Translations under genes and position numbers: made by a program
Shown here: in pieces, positions 1-6,570 of the stretch
Layout: each line of letters starts with the position of its first letter
Numbering within the stretch: the stretch's first letter is position 1
The notes under the pieces: model-generated
What the model saw: only the letters and a program-made list of their open reading frames with translations
What the model was told of the DNA's origin: nothing
The model's database searches: none
Source of the DNA: Actinomycetes bacterium
GTDB taxonomy: Bacteria > Actinomycetota > Actinomycetes > Propionibacteriales > Propionibacteriaceae
Assembly: GCA_023436925.1 (NCBI GenBank)
Contig: JAEZHJ010000080.1
Coordinates: forward strand, 1 to 8,215
Direction of reading: 5' to 3'
Length of the DNA: 8,215 nucleotides

Positions 1-2
1 CC

Positions 3-404
3 TACCCCGGGCACGACCTGGGGCTGCCGGAGAGCGGACGCGGCTCGTTGGCGAGCTGGCGGGCGCGGATCGCCGCGCTGCTGCTGGACTGGGCCGGCTC
101 GATGCTGGTGGCGATCTTCGCCTTCGGCATGGCGGTGATGCGCGAGAGCGACTGGAGATCGTGGATGATCCTGGCCGTCTTCTTCGTCCAGAAGACCGTC
201 CTGACGGCACTGGTCGGCGGTAGCTTCGGCCAGATTCTGGCCCGGATCAGGGTGGTCCGACTCGACGGCCGCCCGCTCGGCTGGTGGCGGGCGGCGGCCC
301 GCGCCGGGATGGTCTGCGTCGTATTGCCGGCGGTGGTGATCGGGGCCGACCGGCGAGGCCTCAATGACCTCGCACTAGGCACTGTGGTGGTAAGTCAGCG
401 GTAG
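3..404 (+). CDS. RDD-family membrane protein, 5'-truncated
   Basis: The reading frame is open from the window edge to a TAG at 402-404, giving 133 visible residues; the true start lies upstream. The visible N-terminus (YPGHDLGLPESGRGS, then SWRARIAALLLDW) resembles the cytoplasmic lead-in and first helix of actinobacterial RDD proteins, including an Arg and Asp at the positions that name the family. Hydrophobic stretches lie at about visible residues 23-45, 54-74 and 100-114. GQILARIRVVRLDGRPLGWWRA is the usual loop before the last helix, and the end (RRGLNDLALGTVVV) matches the family's GLHDRAAGTVVV-type tail. RDD proteins are small multi-pass membrane proteins of mostly unknown function; some have been linked to ion exchange. 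A TTG at 48 could act as a start, but the family-like residues before it argue for a longer protein. It has no evident link to the transporter, which starts 41 bases later. Family call is fairly sure; function unknown. Confidence 0.8.
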   Translation, partial: YPGHDLGLPESGRGSLASWRARIAALLLDWAGSMLVAIFAFGMAVMRESDWRSWMILAVFFVQKTVLTALVGGSFGQILARIRVVRLDGRPLGWWRAAARAGMVCVVLPAVVIGADRRGLNDLALGTVVVSQR

Positions 405-427
405 CGGATTTAGGAACCTCGGCTGCG

Positions 428-446
428 TAGGGTACTTTTCCCCCCA
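428..446 (+). promoter_or_regulatory. Possible promoter giving a leaderless permease mRNA
   Basis: Two TANNNT-type -10 boxes overlap here: TAGGGT at 428-433 and TACTTT at 433-438. Bases 439-445 are all pyrimidines, so the first purine available for initiation is the A of the ATG at 446, seven bases after TACTTT. No Shine-Dalgarno motif precedes this ATG, unlike the other genes in the window. This geometry is typical of leaderless transcripts in Actinobacteria. No convincing -35 box is visible. The promoter is inferred from sequence only. Confidence 0.4.
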
Positions 447-1426
447 TGCTTCGATACATCGGACGGCGCCTGCTCAATTACGCCCTCCTTCTGTTCGTGG
501 CGGTTTCGCTGACCTACGTTCTGGCCGCCACCCAGTTGAACCCGCGGGCGCTCTTCGAGTTGAGGCAGCCGCCAGTTCCTGCGGAGACGATCGACGCGCA
601 GCTCGCGCTGTACAACCTGAGCGACTCCGTTCCCTTGTGGGAGCGCTATTGGACGTGGCTCACCGGTGTTTTCCGTGGCGATTGGGGCTATTCGCCGCTC
701 GGCGCCAACGTCGCCGAGCAGATCAGCATGCGGATGTGGGTCAGCCTGCGCCTGCTGATCATCGGCACGCTGGCCGGCATCATCATCGGCGTCGCAGTCG
801 GCGCCTGGACGGCCACCCGGCAGTACCGCATCTCCGACCGCACCATCACCGCGCTCTCGCTGCTGGTGATCTCCACCCCGGCCTTCGTGATCGGCCACGT
901 GACCCAGATCGGTGCCACCTGGTTCAACAACGTCACCGGGACGCGGGTGTTCGAGTTCCTCGGCGAGACCGGTGAGGTGGGCAATTACCCCTTCGCCGAA
1001 CTGGTCGACCGTGCCCAGCACCTGTTGTTACCGACCTTCGTCCTGGTCATCATGGGCGTCGCCTCGATGAGCCGGATCCAGCGCAACATCATGCTGGACT
1101 CCCTGGGCGCCGACTATGTCCGGACCGCCCGGGCCAAGGGCCTGCCGCAGTCCAAGGCCGTGATGAAGCATGCGCTGCGTACCGCGCTGATCCCGACCGG
1201 CACCTACGTGGCGTTCAGTGTGGCCACGATGTTCACCGGCGCGACCTTCACCGAGCGGATCTTCGGCTTCCCCGGGATCGGCCAGTACGGCGTCGACACC
1301 ATCACCAACCGGGATCCGCACGGCGTCGTGGCAGTGACCGCCTTCGCCGGGGTGTGCGTCCTGGTCGGGGCAGTGCTTTCCGACATCATGGTCGCGATCC
1401 TGGACCCGCGGGTCAGGCTGGGCTAG
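446..1426 (+). CDS. Peptide ABC transporter permease, OppB/DppB type
   Basis: This 326-residue protein is one of the two channel-forming inner-membrane subunits of an Opp/Dpp (nickel/peptide) importer. The N-terminus (MLRYIGRRLLNYALLLFVAV) is the standard OppB-type first helix after a short basic tail. A long outer loop follows, ending in WLTGVFRGDWGYS (about 71-83). Further hydrophobic segments lie near residues 98-121, 135-153, 193-208, 248-267 and 293-319. The cytoplasmic coupling loop with the EAA signature is at 223-250 (DYVRTARAKGLPQSKAVMKH), with the key Ala228 and Gly232; it docks onto the ATPase. FGFPGIGQ (273-280) and the C-terminal ILDPRVR are family hallmarks, and length is normal. 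The ATG at 446 is chosen because it gives the expected N-terminus; it lacks a Shine-Dalgarno motif. It heads the permease-ATPase unit, nine bases before the next gene. The substrate is probably oligopeptides but cannot be fixed from this subunit. Confidence 0.95.
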   Translation: MLRYIGRRLLNYALLLFVAVSLTYVLAATQLNPRALFELRQPPVPAETIDAQLALYNLSDSVPLWERYWTWLTGVFRGDWGYSPLGANVAEQISMRMWVSLRLLIIGTLAGIIIGVAVGAWTATRQYRISDRTITALSLLVISTPAFVIGHVTQIGATWFNNVTGTRVFEFLGETGEVGNYPFAELVDRAQHLLLPTFVLVIMGVASMSRIQRNIMLDSLGADYVRTARAKGLPQSKAVMKHALRTALIPTGTYVAFSVATMFTGATFTERIFGFPGIGQYGVDTITNRDPHGVVAVTAFAGVCVLVGAVLSDIMVAILDPRVRLG

Positions 1427-1435
1427 GGGGACGAG

Positions 1436-2377
1436 ATGGCAGACACCGAACTGCGGATCGCCGAATCCGACACGATCGCCCCCGCCGAGGGCCAGCAGGG
1501 CGAGGGCGGCCGTCGGCTCACCCGCCGGCGCCTGATCTGGCGCCGCTTCCTGCGCAACAAGCTCGCCGTGGTGGGCTCGCTGGGCATCCTGTTCCTGTGC
1601 TTCCTGGCGATCGCCGGCCCGAACCTCATCTACTGGAAGTTCGACCAGATCGACCCGACCGCCTTCCTGCAGCCGCCGAGCAGCTCGCACCCGCTGGGCA
1701 CCACTCAGGCCGGACGTGACGTGCTGGCGCTGACCGCCCGGGGTCTCGGGAAGTCCCTGATGATCGGCTTCATGGTCGCCCTGATCTCGACCACGATCGC
1801 AGCCCTGGTCGGCGCCTCGGCGGCCTACCTGGGCGGCTGGTACGAGAAGGCCATGCTGTGGATCATCGACCTGCTGCTGGTGATCCCGAGCTTCTTCCTG
1901 ATCGCCATCGCTGCCCGCGGCCAGTACGGCGGCGACCAAGCCTGGCTGATGCTGGTGCTCCTGCTGGCGATCTTCGCGTGGCCGCTCTCGGCCCGCGTCG
2001 TCCGTTCGCTGACGCTGTCCATCCGCGAGCGGGAGTACATCCTGGCCGCGCGGTTCATGGGGCTGTCCTCGCTGCGCATCATCGTCCGGCACATCCTGCC
2101 GAATGCCTCCTCGCTGCTGATCATCGACGCCACGCTCGGGGTCGGCTACGCGATCCTGTCCGAGACCGGCCTGTCCTACTTCGGGTTCGGCGTCCAGGCG
2201 CCGGACACCTCGCTGGGCACGCTGATCGGTGAGGGCGCCCGGATGGCGACCACCTACCCCTGGATCTTCCTCGGGCCCGCCGCAGTGCTGGTCTTCCTCG
2301 TGATGTGCGTGAACGCGGTCGGGGACGGCCTGCGTGACGCCCTCGATCCCAGTTCGTCCTCCGGAGGCCGCGCATGA
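1436..2377 (+). CDS. Peptide ABC transporter permease, OppC/DppC type
   Basis: This 313-residue protein is the second channel subunit, pairing with the OppB/DppB-type permease. It has a cytoplasmic N-terminal tail of about 40 residues with an acidic first part and a very basic end (RRLTRRRLIWRRFLRN), then the OppC-type first helix (about 43-62). HPLGTTQAGRDVLA (85-98) is the conserved motif before the core domain. Hydrophobic segments lie near 107-131, 138-159, 168-184, 224-242 and 276-296. The EAA coupling loop is at 200-223 (EYILAARFMGLSSLRIIVRH), with Ala204, Ala205 and Gly209. SYFGFGVQAP (247-256) and the end DGLRDALDP are family hallmarks. The start ATG follows a GGGGG stretch at 1426-1430 that can serve as ribosome-binding site. 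Its TGA overlaps the next ATG (ATGA, 2374-2377), which points to translational coupling with the ATPase. Confidence 0.95.
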   Translation: MADTELRIAESDTIAPAEGQQGEGGRRLTRRRLIWRRFLRNKLAVVGSLGILFLCFLAIAGPNLIYWKFDQIDPTAFLQPPSSSHPLGTTQAGRDVLALTARGLGKSLMIGFMVALISTTIAALVGASAAYLGGWYEKAMLWIIDLLLVIPSFFLIAIAARGQYGGDQAWLMLVLLLAIFAWPLSARVVRSLTLSIREREYILAARFMGLSSLRIIVRHILPNASSLLIIDATLGVGYAILSETGLSYFGFGVQAPDTSLGTLIGEGARMATTYPWIFLGPAAVLVFLVMCVNAVGDGLRDALDPSSSSGGRA

Positions 2378-4476
2378 CCCAGGAACTGCTCAACCAGCCC
2401 GAGGCCCGGGTTGGCGACAAGGTTCTGGAGGTCCGTGACCTCAACGTCACGTTCCCCAGCGAGGCCGGGATGGTCAAGGCCGTCCGCGGGCTGAGTTTCG
2501 ACCTCAACAAGGGCGAGGCGCTGGCCATCGTCGGCGAGTCCGGCTCGGGCAAGTCGGTCACCTCGCTGGCCGTGATGGGCCTGCACCCCCCGACCACCCG
2601 GATCACCGGATCGATCAAGCTCAACGGGGTCGAACTGCTCGGCCGCAGCGATGCCGAGATGTCCCGGCTGCGTGGCCGCAAGCTCGCCATGATCTTCCAG
2701 GACCCGCTGTCCGCGCTGACCCCCGTCTACACAGTCGGCGACCAGATCGTCGAGACGATCCTCGCCCACGACATGATGGGCAAGTCCGCCGCCGAGCGTC
2801 GTGCGGTCGAGTTGCTCGACCTGGTCGGCATCCCCAACCCGCGGGAGCGGGTGAAGTCGTTCCCGTTCGAGTTCTCCGGCGGCATGCGCCAGCGGGTGAT
2901 GATCGCCATGGCGATCGCCAACGACCCGGACGTGATCATCGCCGATGAGCCGACCACCGCCCTGGACGTCACCATCCAGGCGCAGGTCATCGAGGTGCTG
3001 CAGAAAGCGCAGCAGGAGACCGGCGCCGCGATCATCATGATCACCCACGACCTCGGAATCGTCGCCGGGACGGCCGACCGCGTGATCGTGATGTACGCCG
3101 GCCGACCGGTCGAGAAGGGCAGCGTCGACGACATCTTCTACAGGCCCCGGATGCCGTACACGATCGGCCTGCTGGGCACCGTGCCGCGGCTCGACCAGAG
3201 CAGCCACGGCGAGGCCCTGCCGGTTCTGGAGGGCAATCCGCCCTCGGTGGTCAACCTGCCTCCGGGCTGCCCCTTCCGGGCGCGCTGCCCGATGGCGATC
3301 GACGTCTGCGCCACCGTCGAGCCCGACCTGATGTTGACCGAGAATCCGGACCACACGGCCGCCTGCCACCGGCTTCCGGAGGTGGTGAACGGCAATCTCA
3401 GCCATGCCGACATCTTCGGCGTGCCGGTCCTGACCGAGTCACCCCTTGCCGGGACCGCCCGCGAAGAGCGTCCGGTGGTACTGGAACTCACCAACCTGAA
3501 GCGGCACTACCCGCTGATGAAGGGCGCGATCTACCGCCGCCGGGTCGGCACCGTGCGGGCCGTCGACGGCATCGATCTCGACCTTCGCGAGGGAGAGACC
3601 CTCGGCCTGGTGGGGGAGTCCGGCAGCGGCAAGACCACGACGCTGCTGGAGATCCTGAACATGGCCAAGGCCACCGACGGGACCATCGAACTGCTGGGCC
3701 GGGACACCTCGACGTTGTCGCGCCGTGACCGCAAGGCGCTGCGCCGCAACGTCCAGGTCGTCTTCCAGGACCCGATGGCAGCGCTCGACCCGCGGTTGCC
3801 GATCTTCGACATCATCGCAGAGCCGATGGGCGTCTACGGCTACTCCAAGGCCGATATCGAACGCCGGGTGGCCGACCTGATGCGGCTGGTGGGGCTGGAG
3901 CCCAGTCACGCCGACCGGTACCCCCAGCACTTCTCCGGCGGCCAGCGGCAGCGGATCGGGATCGCCCGGGCCCTCTCGCTCGAACCCAAGGTGCTGGTGC
4001 TGGACGAGCCGGTCTCCGCCCTTGACGTCTCGATCCAGGCCGGCGTGATCAACCTGCTGGACGACCTGCAGGCCCGGCTCGGGCTTTCGTACCTGTTCGT
4101 GGCCCACGACCTGGCCGTCATCCGGCACATCGCCGACCGGGTGGCCGTGATGTACCTCGGCGGCATCGTCGAGATCGGTGGCGTGGAGCAGGTGTACCGA
4201 TCGCCGATGCACCCCTACACCCAGGCCCTGATGTCGGCAATTCCGATTCCCGACCCGGTGACCGAACGGTCGCGAAACCGGATTGTGCTCTCGGGTGACC
4301 TGCCCAACCCCGCAGATCCGCCCTCGGGCTGCAAGTTCCGGACCCGGTGCCAGAAGTTCGCGGTTTTGTCGGACGCCGATCGCAAGGCGTGCATTGAAAT
4401 TCCGCCGGCCCTGGCGCTCACCGGTCCCGACCATCGGGCGGCCTGCCATTACCCCGAGGTGGTCGAGGTCGTCTGA
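2374..4476 (+). CDS. Fused double ATPase of a peptide ABC importer (OppD+OppF / DppD+DppF type)
   Basis: At 700 residues this is twice the usual OppD length and carries both ATPase halves in one chain, as in mycobacterial OppD. Half 1: Walker A GESGSGKS (54-61), Q-loop Gln109, signature FSGGMRQR (167-174), Walker B VIIADEP (187-193), switch His225. Half 2: Walker A GESGSGKT (414-421), Q-loop Gln465, signature FSGGQRQR (520-527), Walker B VLVLDEP (540-546), switch His578. Both sites look catalytically complete. Each half ends in the oligopeptide-transporter C-terminal domain with four cysteines: Cys299, 305, 312, 331 and Cys653, 659, 673, 691. In the mycobacterial Opp transporter a comparable cysteine set binds a 4Fe-4S cluster; binding here is inferred. 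A low-similarity linker of roughly 35 residues (about 335-368) joins the halves. The start has a good GGAGG at 2363-2367, six bases upstream, and overlaps the preceding stop by four bases. It acts on the inner face of the membrane, powering uptake. Confidence 0.95.
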   Translation: MTQELLNQPEARVGDKVLEVRDLNVTFPSEAGMVKAVRGLSFDLNKGEALAIVGESGSGKSVTSLAVMGLHPPTTRITGSIKLNGVELLGRSDAEMSRLRGRKLAMIFQDPLSALTPVYTVGDQIVETILAHDMMGKSAAERRAVELLDLVGIPNPRERVKSFPFEFSGGMRQRVMIAMAIANDPDVIIADEPTTALDVTIQAQVIEVLQKAQQETGAAIIMITHDLGIVAGTADRVIVMYAGRPVEKGSVDDIFYRPRMPYTIGLLGTVPRLDQSSHGEALPVLEGNPPSVVNLPPGCPFRARCPMAIDVCATVEPDLMLTENPDHTAACHRLPEVVNGNLSHADIFGVPVLTESPLAGTAREERPVVLELTNLKRHYPLMKGAIYRRRVGTVRAVDGIDLDLREGETLGLVGESGSGKTTTLLEILNMAKATDGTIELLGRDTSTLSRRDRKALRRNVQVVFQDPMAALDPRLPIFDIIAEPMGVYGYSKADIERRVADLMRLVGLEPSHADRYPQHFSGGQRQRIGIARALSLEPKVLVLDEPVSALDVSIQAGVINLLDDLQARLGLSYLFVAHDLAVIRHIADRVAVMYLGGIVEIGGVEQVYRSPMHPYTQALMSAIPIPDPVTERSRNRIVLSGDLPNPADPPSGCKFRTRCQKFAVLSDADRKACIEIPPALALTGPDHRAACHYPEVVEVV

Positions 4477-4491
4477 GGCCGGTTCAAATCG

Positions 4492-4521
4492 TTACCACAC
4501 GGTAATCTCACCGTGCGGTGA
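4492..4521 (+). promoter_or_regulatory. Two adjacent 14-base palindromes, probable tandem operator
   Basis: TTACC-ACAC-GGTAA (4492-4505) and TCACC-GTGC-GGTGA (4508-4521) are both perfect in their arms and fit one consensus, TYACC-N4-GGTRA. Their centres are 16 bases apart. They sit just upstream of a TANNNT box at 4524-4529, where a repressor or activator dimer would act. A further TCACC half-site follows at 4531-4535, opposing GGTGA at 4517-4521 across the putative -10 box. The regulator is unknown and not encoded in the window. Confidence 0.5.
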
Positions 4522-4523
4522 TC

Positions 4524-4536
4524 TAGCGTCTCACCA
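4524..4536 (+). promoter_or_regulatory. Possible promoter of the first binding-protein gene
   Basis: TAGCGT (4524-4529) fits the actinobacterial -10 pattern TANNNT; transcription would start near 4536. No good -35 box is present at the usual distance, because the twin palindromes occupy that stretch, so an activator-dependent promoter is possible. The same TAGCGT is found at 6559-6564 before the second binding-protein gene. No terminator is visible between the ATPase gene and this point, so read-through from upstream is also possible. Confidence 0.35.
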
Positions 4537-4643
4537 TGTAGCCTCATTCAGTGGCCTCGAGCCCGGGGGCTCCCGTGCGATGTGTCCGTTCTCGTGCCGC
4601 CCCCGATCGTCCCCCGATCGGGAAACCAAATCATGGAGGAAAT
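4536..4643 (+). promoter_or_regulatory. Hairpin-bearing untranslated leader of the first binding-protein gene
   Basis: About 108 bases separate the putative transcription start from the GTG start codon. Two hairpins are visible. The first is a perfect inverted repeat GAGCCCGGGGGCTC at 4559-4572, with a five-pair stem and a four-base loop. The second pairs CCCGATCG (4602-4609) with CGATCGGG (4615-4622) around a TCCCC loop. There is no T-run after the second hairpin, so it is not an obvious intrinsic terminator. The ribosome-binding motif GGAGG is at 4635-4639, just beyond the second hairpin and outside it. A role in mRNA stability or attenuation is inference. Confidence 0.4.
4600..4620 (+). 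repeat. Tandem direct repeat of CCCCCGATCG
   Basis: CCCCCGATCG occurs at 4600-4609 and again at 4611-4620, separated by a single T. Because CGATCG is self-complementary, the tandem copies also make the arms of the second leader hairpin. The period is 11 bases, about one helical turn. This may be a duplication fixed for its secondary structure or simply a local slippage product. Confidence 0.7.
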
Positions 4644-6392
4644 GTGACAGCGAAGAAATTCTTGCTGCCCCTACTGGCAGGTGGGCTCGCCCTGGCACTG
4701 GCCGCCTGCGGTGGACCGGCACCGACCCCGGACGCCAGCGGTACCGCTAGCCCGGGTGCCAGCGCGCCCGCCACTGAGGCGCCCCAGACCGAGGGCTGGG
4801 ACATCAATGAGACCCCGCGTGACCAGGTCGCCGATGGCGGCGAGTTCATCGGGTCGATCAGTTTCGAGATCTCGACCTGGAACACCTCCTCGGTGGCCGG
4901 CAACGAATCGTCGCTCGTCGACCTGGTGGCGCCGATTTCGCCTCGCTACTTCAACTACCTCCCCTCCGGTGACCCGGAGATCAACAAGGACTACCTCGAG
5001 TCGTTCACCGAGGACGTTGTCGACAACAAGCTGACGGTCACGCTGAAGCTGAACCCGAACGCCAAGTGGAACGACGGCGACCCCATCGACGCCGAGGACT
5101 GGATCGCCACCTGGAAGGCGCTGAACGGCTCTGATGAGGAGTTCACCGCAGCTTCCACCGAGGGCTGGGTCGACGCCGAGAGCTTCGCGGCCGGCGCCGA
5201 CAAGTTCGAGGTCGTCATCAAGTTCAAGTCCACCTACCCCGACTGGACCGCGATCATCGGCAGCGGCCCGATGCGCGCCGAGGGTGTCAAGGACGCCAAG
5301 ACCTTCAACGAAGGCTGGGCGGAGTTCAACAACGACTGGTTCTCCGGTCCGTTCGTGGTGACCAAGTGGGACAAGACCTCCGGCACCGTCACCCAGGAGC
5401 CGAACCCGAACTGGTGGGGTGACAAGCCCAAGCTGGAGAAGGTGACCTGGAAGCTCGTGCCGACCGAGGCTGCCGCTGCGGCGTTCGCCAACCAGGAGAT
5501 CGACTTCCTCGACGTGGGCCCGGACCCGAACGCCTACCAGCTGGCCTCCTCCGCGCCGAACTCCGAGGTTCGCTCGGCTCTCGGCCCGAACTTCCGCCAC
5601 TTCACCTTCAACTCCAAGGCGCCGAACCTGACTGACGTGAACGTCCGCCAGGCCATCGTCAAGGGCCTCGACCGGGCGCAGATCGCCGCGTCCGACCTCG
5701 CCGGCCTGCCGCTGCAGTTCCGTCCGCTCAACAACAACATCTTCGTTGAGAACCAGACGGGCTACGTCGACCTCGGCGCCGAGACCGGCATCGACTACGA
5801 CCCTGAGGGTGCCAAGGCGCAGCTCGACGCTGCCGGCTGGGTCCTGAACGAGTCGACCGGCTTCCGTGAGAAGGACGGCAAGCAGCTCGATGTGACCTTC
5901 GCCGTCCTGGGTGGCGTCGCCGCCTCGGAGAACGAGGGCCTGCAGGCTCAGAACATGCTCAAGGAGATTGGTGTCAACCTGATCCTGAACACGATCAACA
6001 CCCAGACCGACTGGCCGAACGTGCTCTACGAGTACAAGTTCGACATCATCGCGTTCTCCTGGATCGGCACCCCGTACCCGCTGCGCGGCATCGACCAGAT
6101 CTACGGTGGCACCACCAAGGACGGCAAGTTCAGCCCGAGCGACTCCAACTTCGCCCAGCTCGACATCCCCAAGGTGAACGAGCTGACCCCGAAGATCGCC
6201 GTCGAGATGAACCACGACACCCGGCTGGCCATGGGCCAGGAGGCCGCCAAGGCTATCTGGGAGGCGGTGCACACGGTGCCGCTCTACCAGCGCCCGGATC
6301 TGATCGCGGTCCGCGACACCCTGGCGAACTACGGTTCGTTCGGGATGGGCGAGCCCCGCTGGACCGACGTCGGGTACACCACCCTGTCCTGA
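4644..6392 (+). CDS. Family 5 extracellular solute-binding lipoprotein (first receptor)
   Basis: This 582-residue lipid-anchored receptor probably delivers peptide-like solutes to the permeases encoded just upstream. The GTG at 4644 is chosen over an upstream GTG (4551) because it gives a clean lipoprotein signal: basic start (MTAKK), hydrophobic core, and lipobox LAAC with Cys22. GGAGG at 4635-4639 lies only four bases from the GTG. A Pro/Ala/Ser/Thr-rich tether (about 23-50) follows. SBP family 5 features include KWNDGDPIDAEDWIATWKAL (141-160), PNWWGDKPKLEKV (255-267), VRQAIVKGLDR (334-344), the YDPEGAKAQLDAAGW segment (385-399) and VPLYQRP (545-551). The N-terminal part (GGEFIGSISFEISTWNTSS, residues 65-83) recalls the actinobacterial subgroup that contains LpqW, so a role linked to envelope glycolipids rather than nutrition cannot be excluded. 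The mature part has no cysteine other than the lipidated one. It ends in a strong terminator 22 bases after the stop. Family call is firm; the ligand is unknown. Confidence 0.93.
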   Translation: MTAKKFLLPLLAGGLALALAACGGPAPTPDASGTASPGASAPATEAPQTEGWDINETPRDQVADGGEFIGSISFEISTWNTSSVAGNESSLVDLVAPISPRYFNYLPSGDPEINKDYLESFTEDVVDNKLTVTLKLNPNAKWNDGDPIDAEDWIATWKALNGSDEEFTAASTEGWVDAESFAAGADKFEVVIKFKSTYPDWTAIIGSGPMRAEGVKDAKTFNEGWAEFNNDWFSGPFVVTKWDKTSGTVTQEPNPNWWGDKPKLEKVTWKLVPTEAAAAAFANQEIDFLDVGPDPNAYQLASSAPNSEVRSALGPNFRHFTFNSKAPNLTDVNVRQAIVKGLDRAQIAASDLAGLPLQFRPLNNNIFVENQTGYVDLGAETGIDYDPEGAKAQLDAAGWVLNESTGFREKDGKQLDVTFAVLGGVAASENEGLQAQNMLKEIGVNLILNTINTQTDWPNVLYEYKFDIIAFSWIGTPYPLRGIDQIYGGTTKDGKFSPSDSNFAQLDIPKVNELTPKIAVEMNHDTRLAMGQEAAKAIWEAVHTVPLYQRPDLIAVRDTLANYGSFGMGEPRWTDVGYTTLS

Positions 6393-6413
6393 CCCCGGTT
6401 AGGTAACGATTTA

Positions 6414-6447
6414 GAAACGGCCGGCCCGCTCTCGGGCCGGCCGTTTC
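6414..6447 (+). terminator. Strong hairpin terminator after the first binding-protein gene
   Basis: A perfect 15-pair stem joins GAAACGGCCGGCCCG (6414-6428) to CGGGCCGGCCGTTTC (6433-6447) around a CTCT loop. It starts 22 bases after the stop codon. The stem is extremely GC-rich, with a 3' TTT inside the stem and only a poor T-run afterwards (CGCTTG), as is common for actinobacterial terminators. It probably ends most transcription from upstream, so the second binding-protein gene needs its own promoter or read-through. Confidence 0.85.
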
Positions 6448-6496
6448 GCTTGCCCCTGGCGAACCGCCTAGTCAGGGCACTGTTGCCGGAACGCTA

Positions 6497-6512
6497 CTCA
6501 TCAGGTGATGAG
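6497..6512 (+). promoter_or_regulatory. Perfect 16-base palindrome, possible operator
   Basis: CTCATCA-GG-TGATGAG has two seven-base arms with perfect complementarity around GG. It lies in the non-coding gap, about 47 bases upstream of the putative -10 box of the second binding-protein gene, a place suited to an activator or distal repressor site. It differs in sequence from the TYACC-N4-GGTRA palindromes upstream of the first binding-protein gene, although it contains one GGTGA. The protein that would bind it is unknown. Confidence 0.45.
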
Positions 6513-6532
6513 ATGGGCGATCTCAGCCCCGG

Positions 6533-6570
6533 TTGGGTCGGGGTCACGGGATACCTGATAGCGTGCAAAT
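6533..6570 (+). promoter_or_regulatory. Possible promoter of the second binding-protein gene
   Basis: TAGCGT at 6559-6564 fits the TANNNT -10 pattern and is identical to the box before the first binding-protein gene. A TTGGGT at 6533-6538 could be a weak -35 but the spacer would be 20 bases, longer than usual. Transcription would begin around 6569-6572. A promoter is expected here because a strong terminator separates this gene from its upstream neighbour. Confidence 0.4.

Noticed and set aside
405..445. Terminator or operator between the RDD gene and the first permease gene
   Set aside because: No inverted repeat of useful length and none of the TYACC/GGTRA half-sites are present in these 41 bases.
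1028..4449. Three long minus-strand open frames opposite the permease and ATPase genes
   Set aside because: They lie wholly or almost wholly within well-supported + strand genes, are rich in His, Gln, Asp, Gly and Arg from reversed codons, and show no family motif.
4551..4643. Extension of the first receptor to a GTG at 4551, giving 613 residues
   Set aside because: The extra 31 residues precede and would spoil a clean lipoprotein signal peptide; no ribosome-binding motif precedes 4551, while GGAGG precedes the GTG at 4644.
4671..6272. Long open frame on the minus strand opposite the first receptor (533 codons)
   Set aside because: It mirrors a clear receptor gene; GC-rich codon use leaves complementary frames open. 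Its translation is low-complexity in Gly, Val, Leu, Arg and Asp, with no recognisable domain.
6508..6558. Short open frame of 16 codons that could be a leader peptide
   Set aside because: It ends before the probable transcription start, overlaps the palindrome, and has no properly spaced ribosome-binding motif.
6551..6566. ACCTGAT-like word resembling the 3' conserved part of a TPP riboswitch
   Set aside because: The rest of the conserved core is missing: no CTGAGA partner upstream and no downstream stem of the right form. The neighbouring gene is not a thiamine gene.
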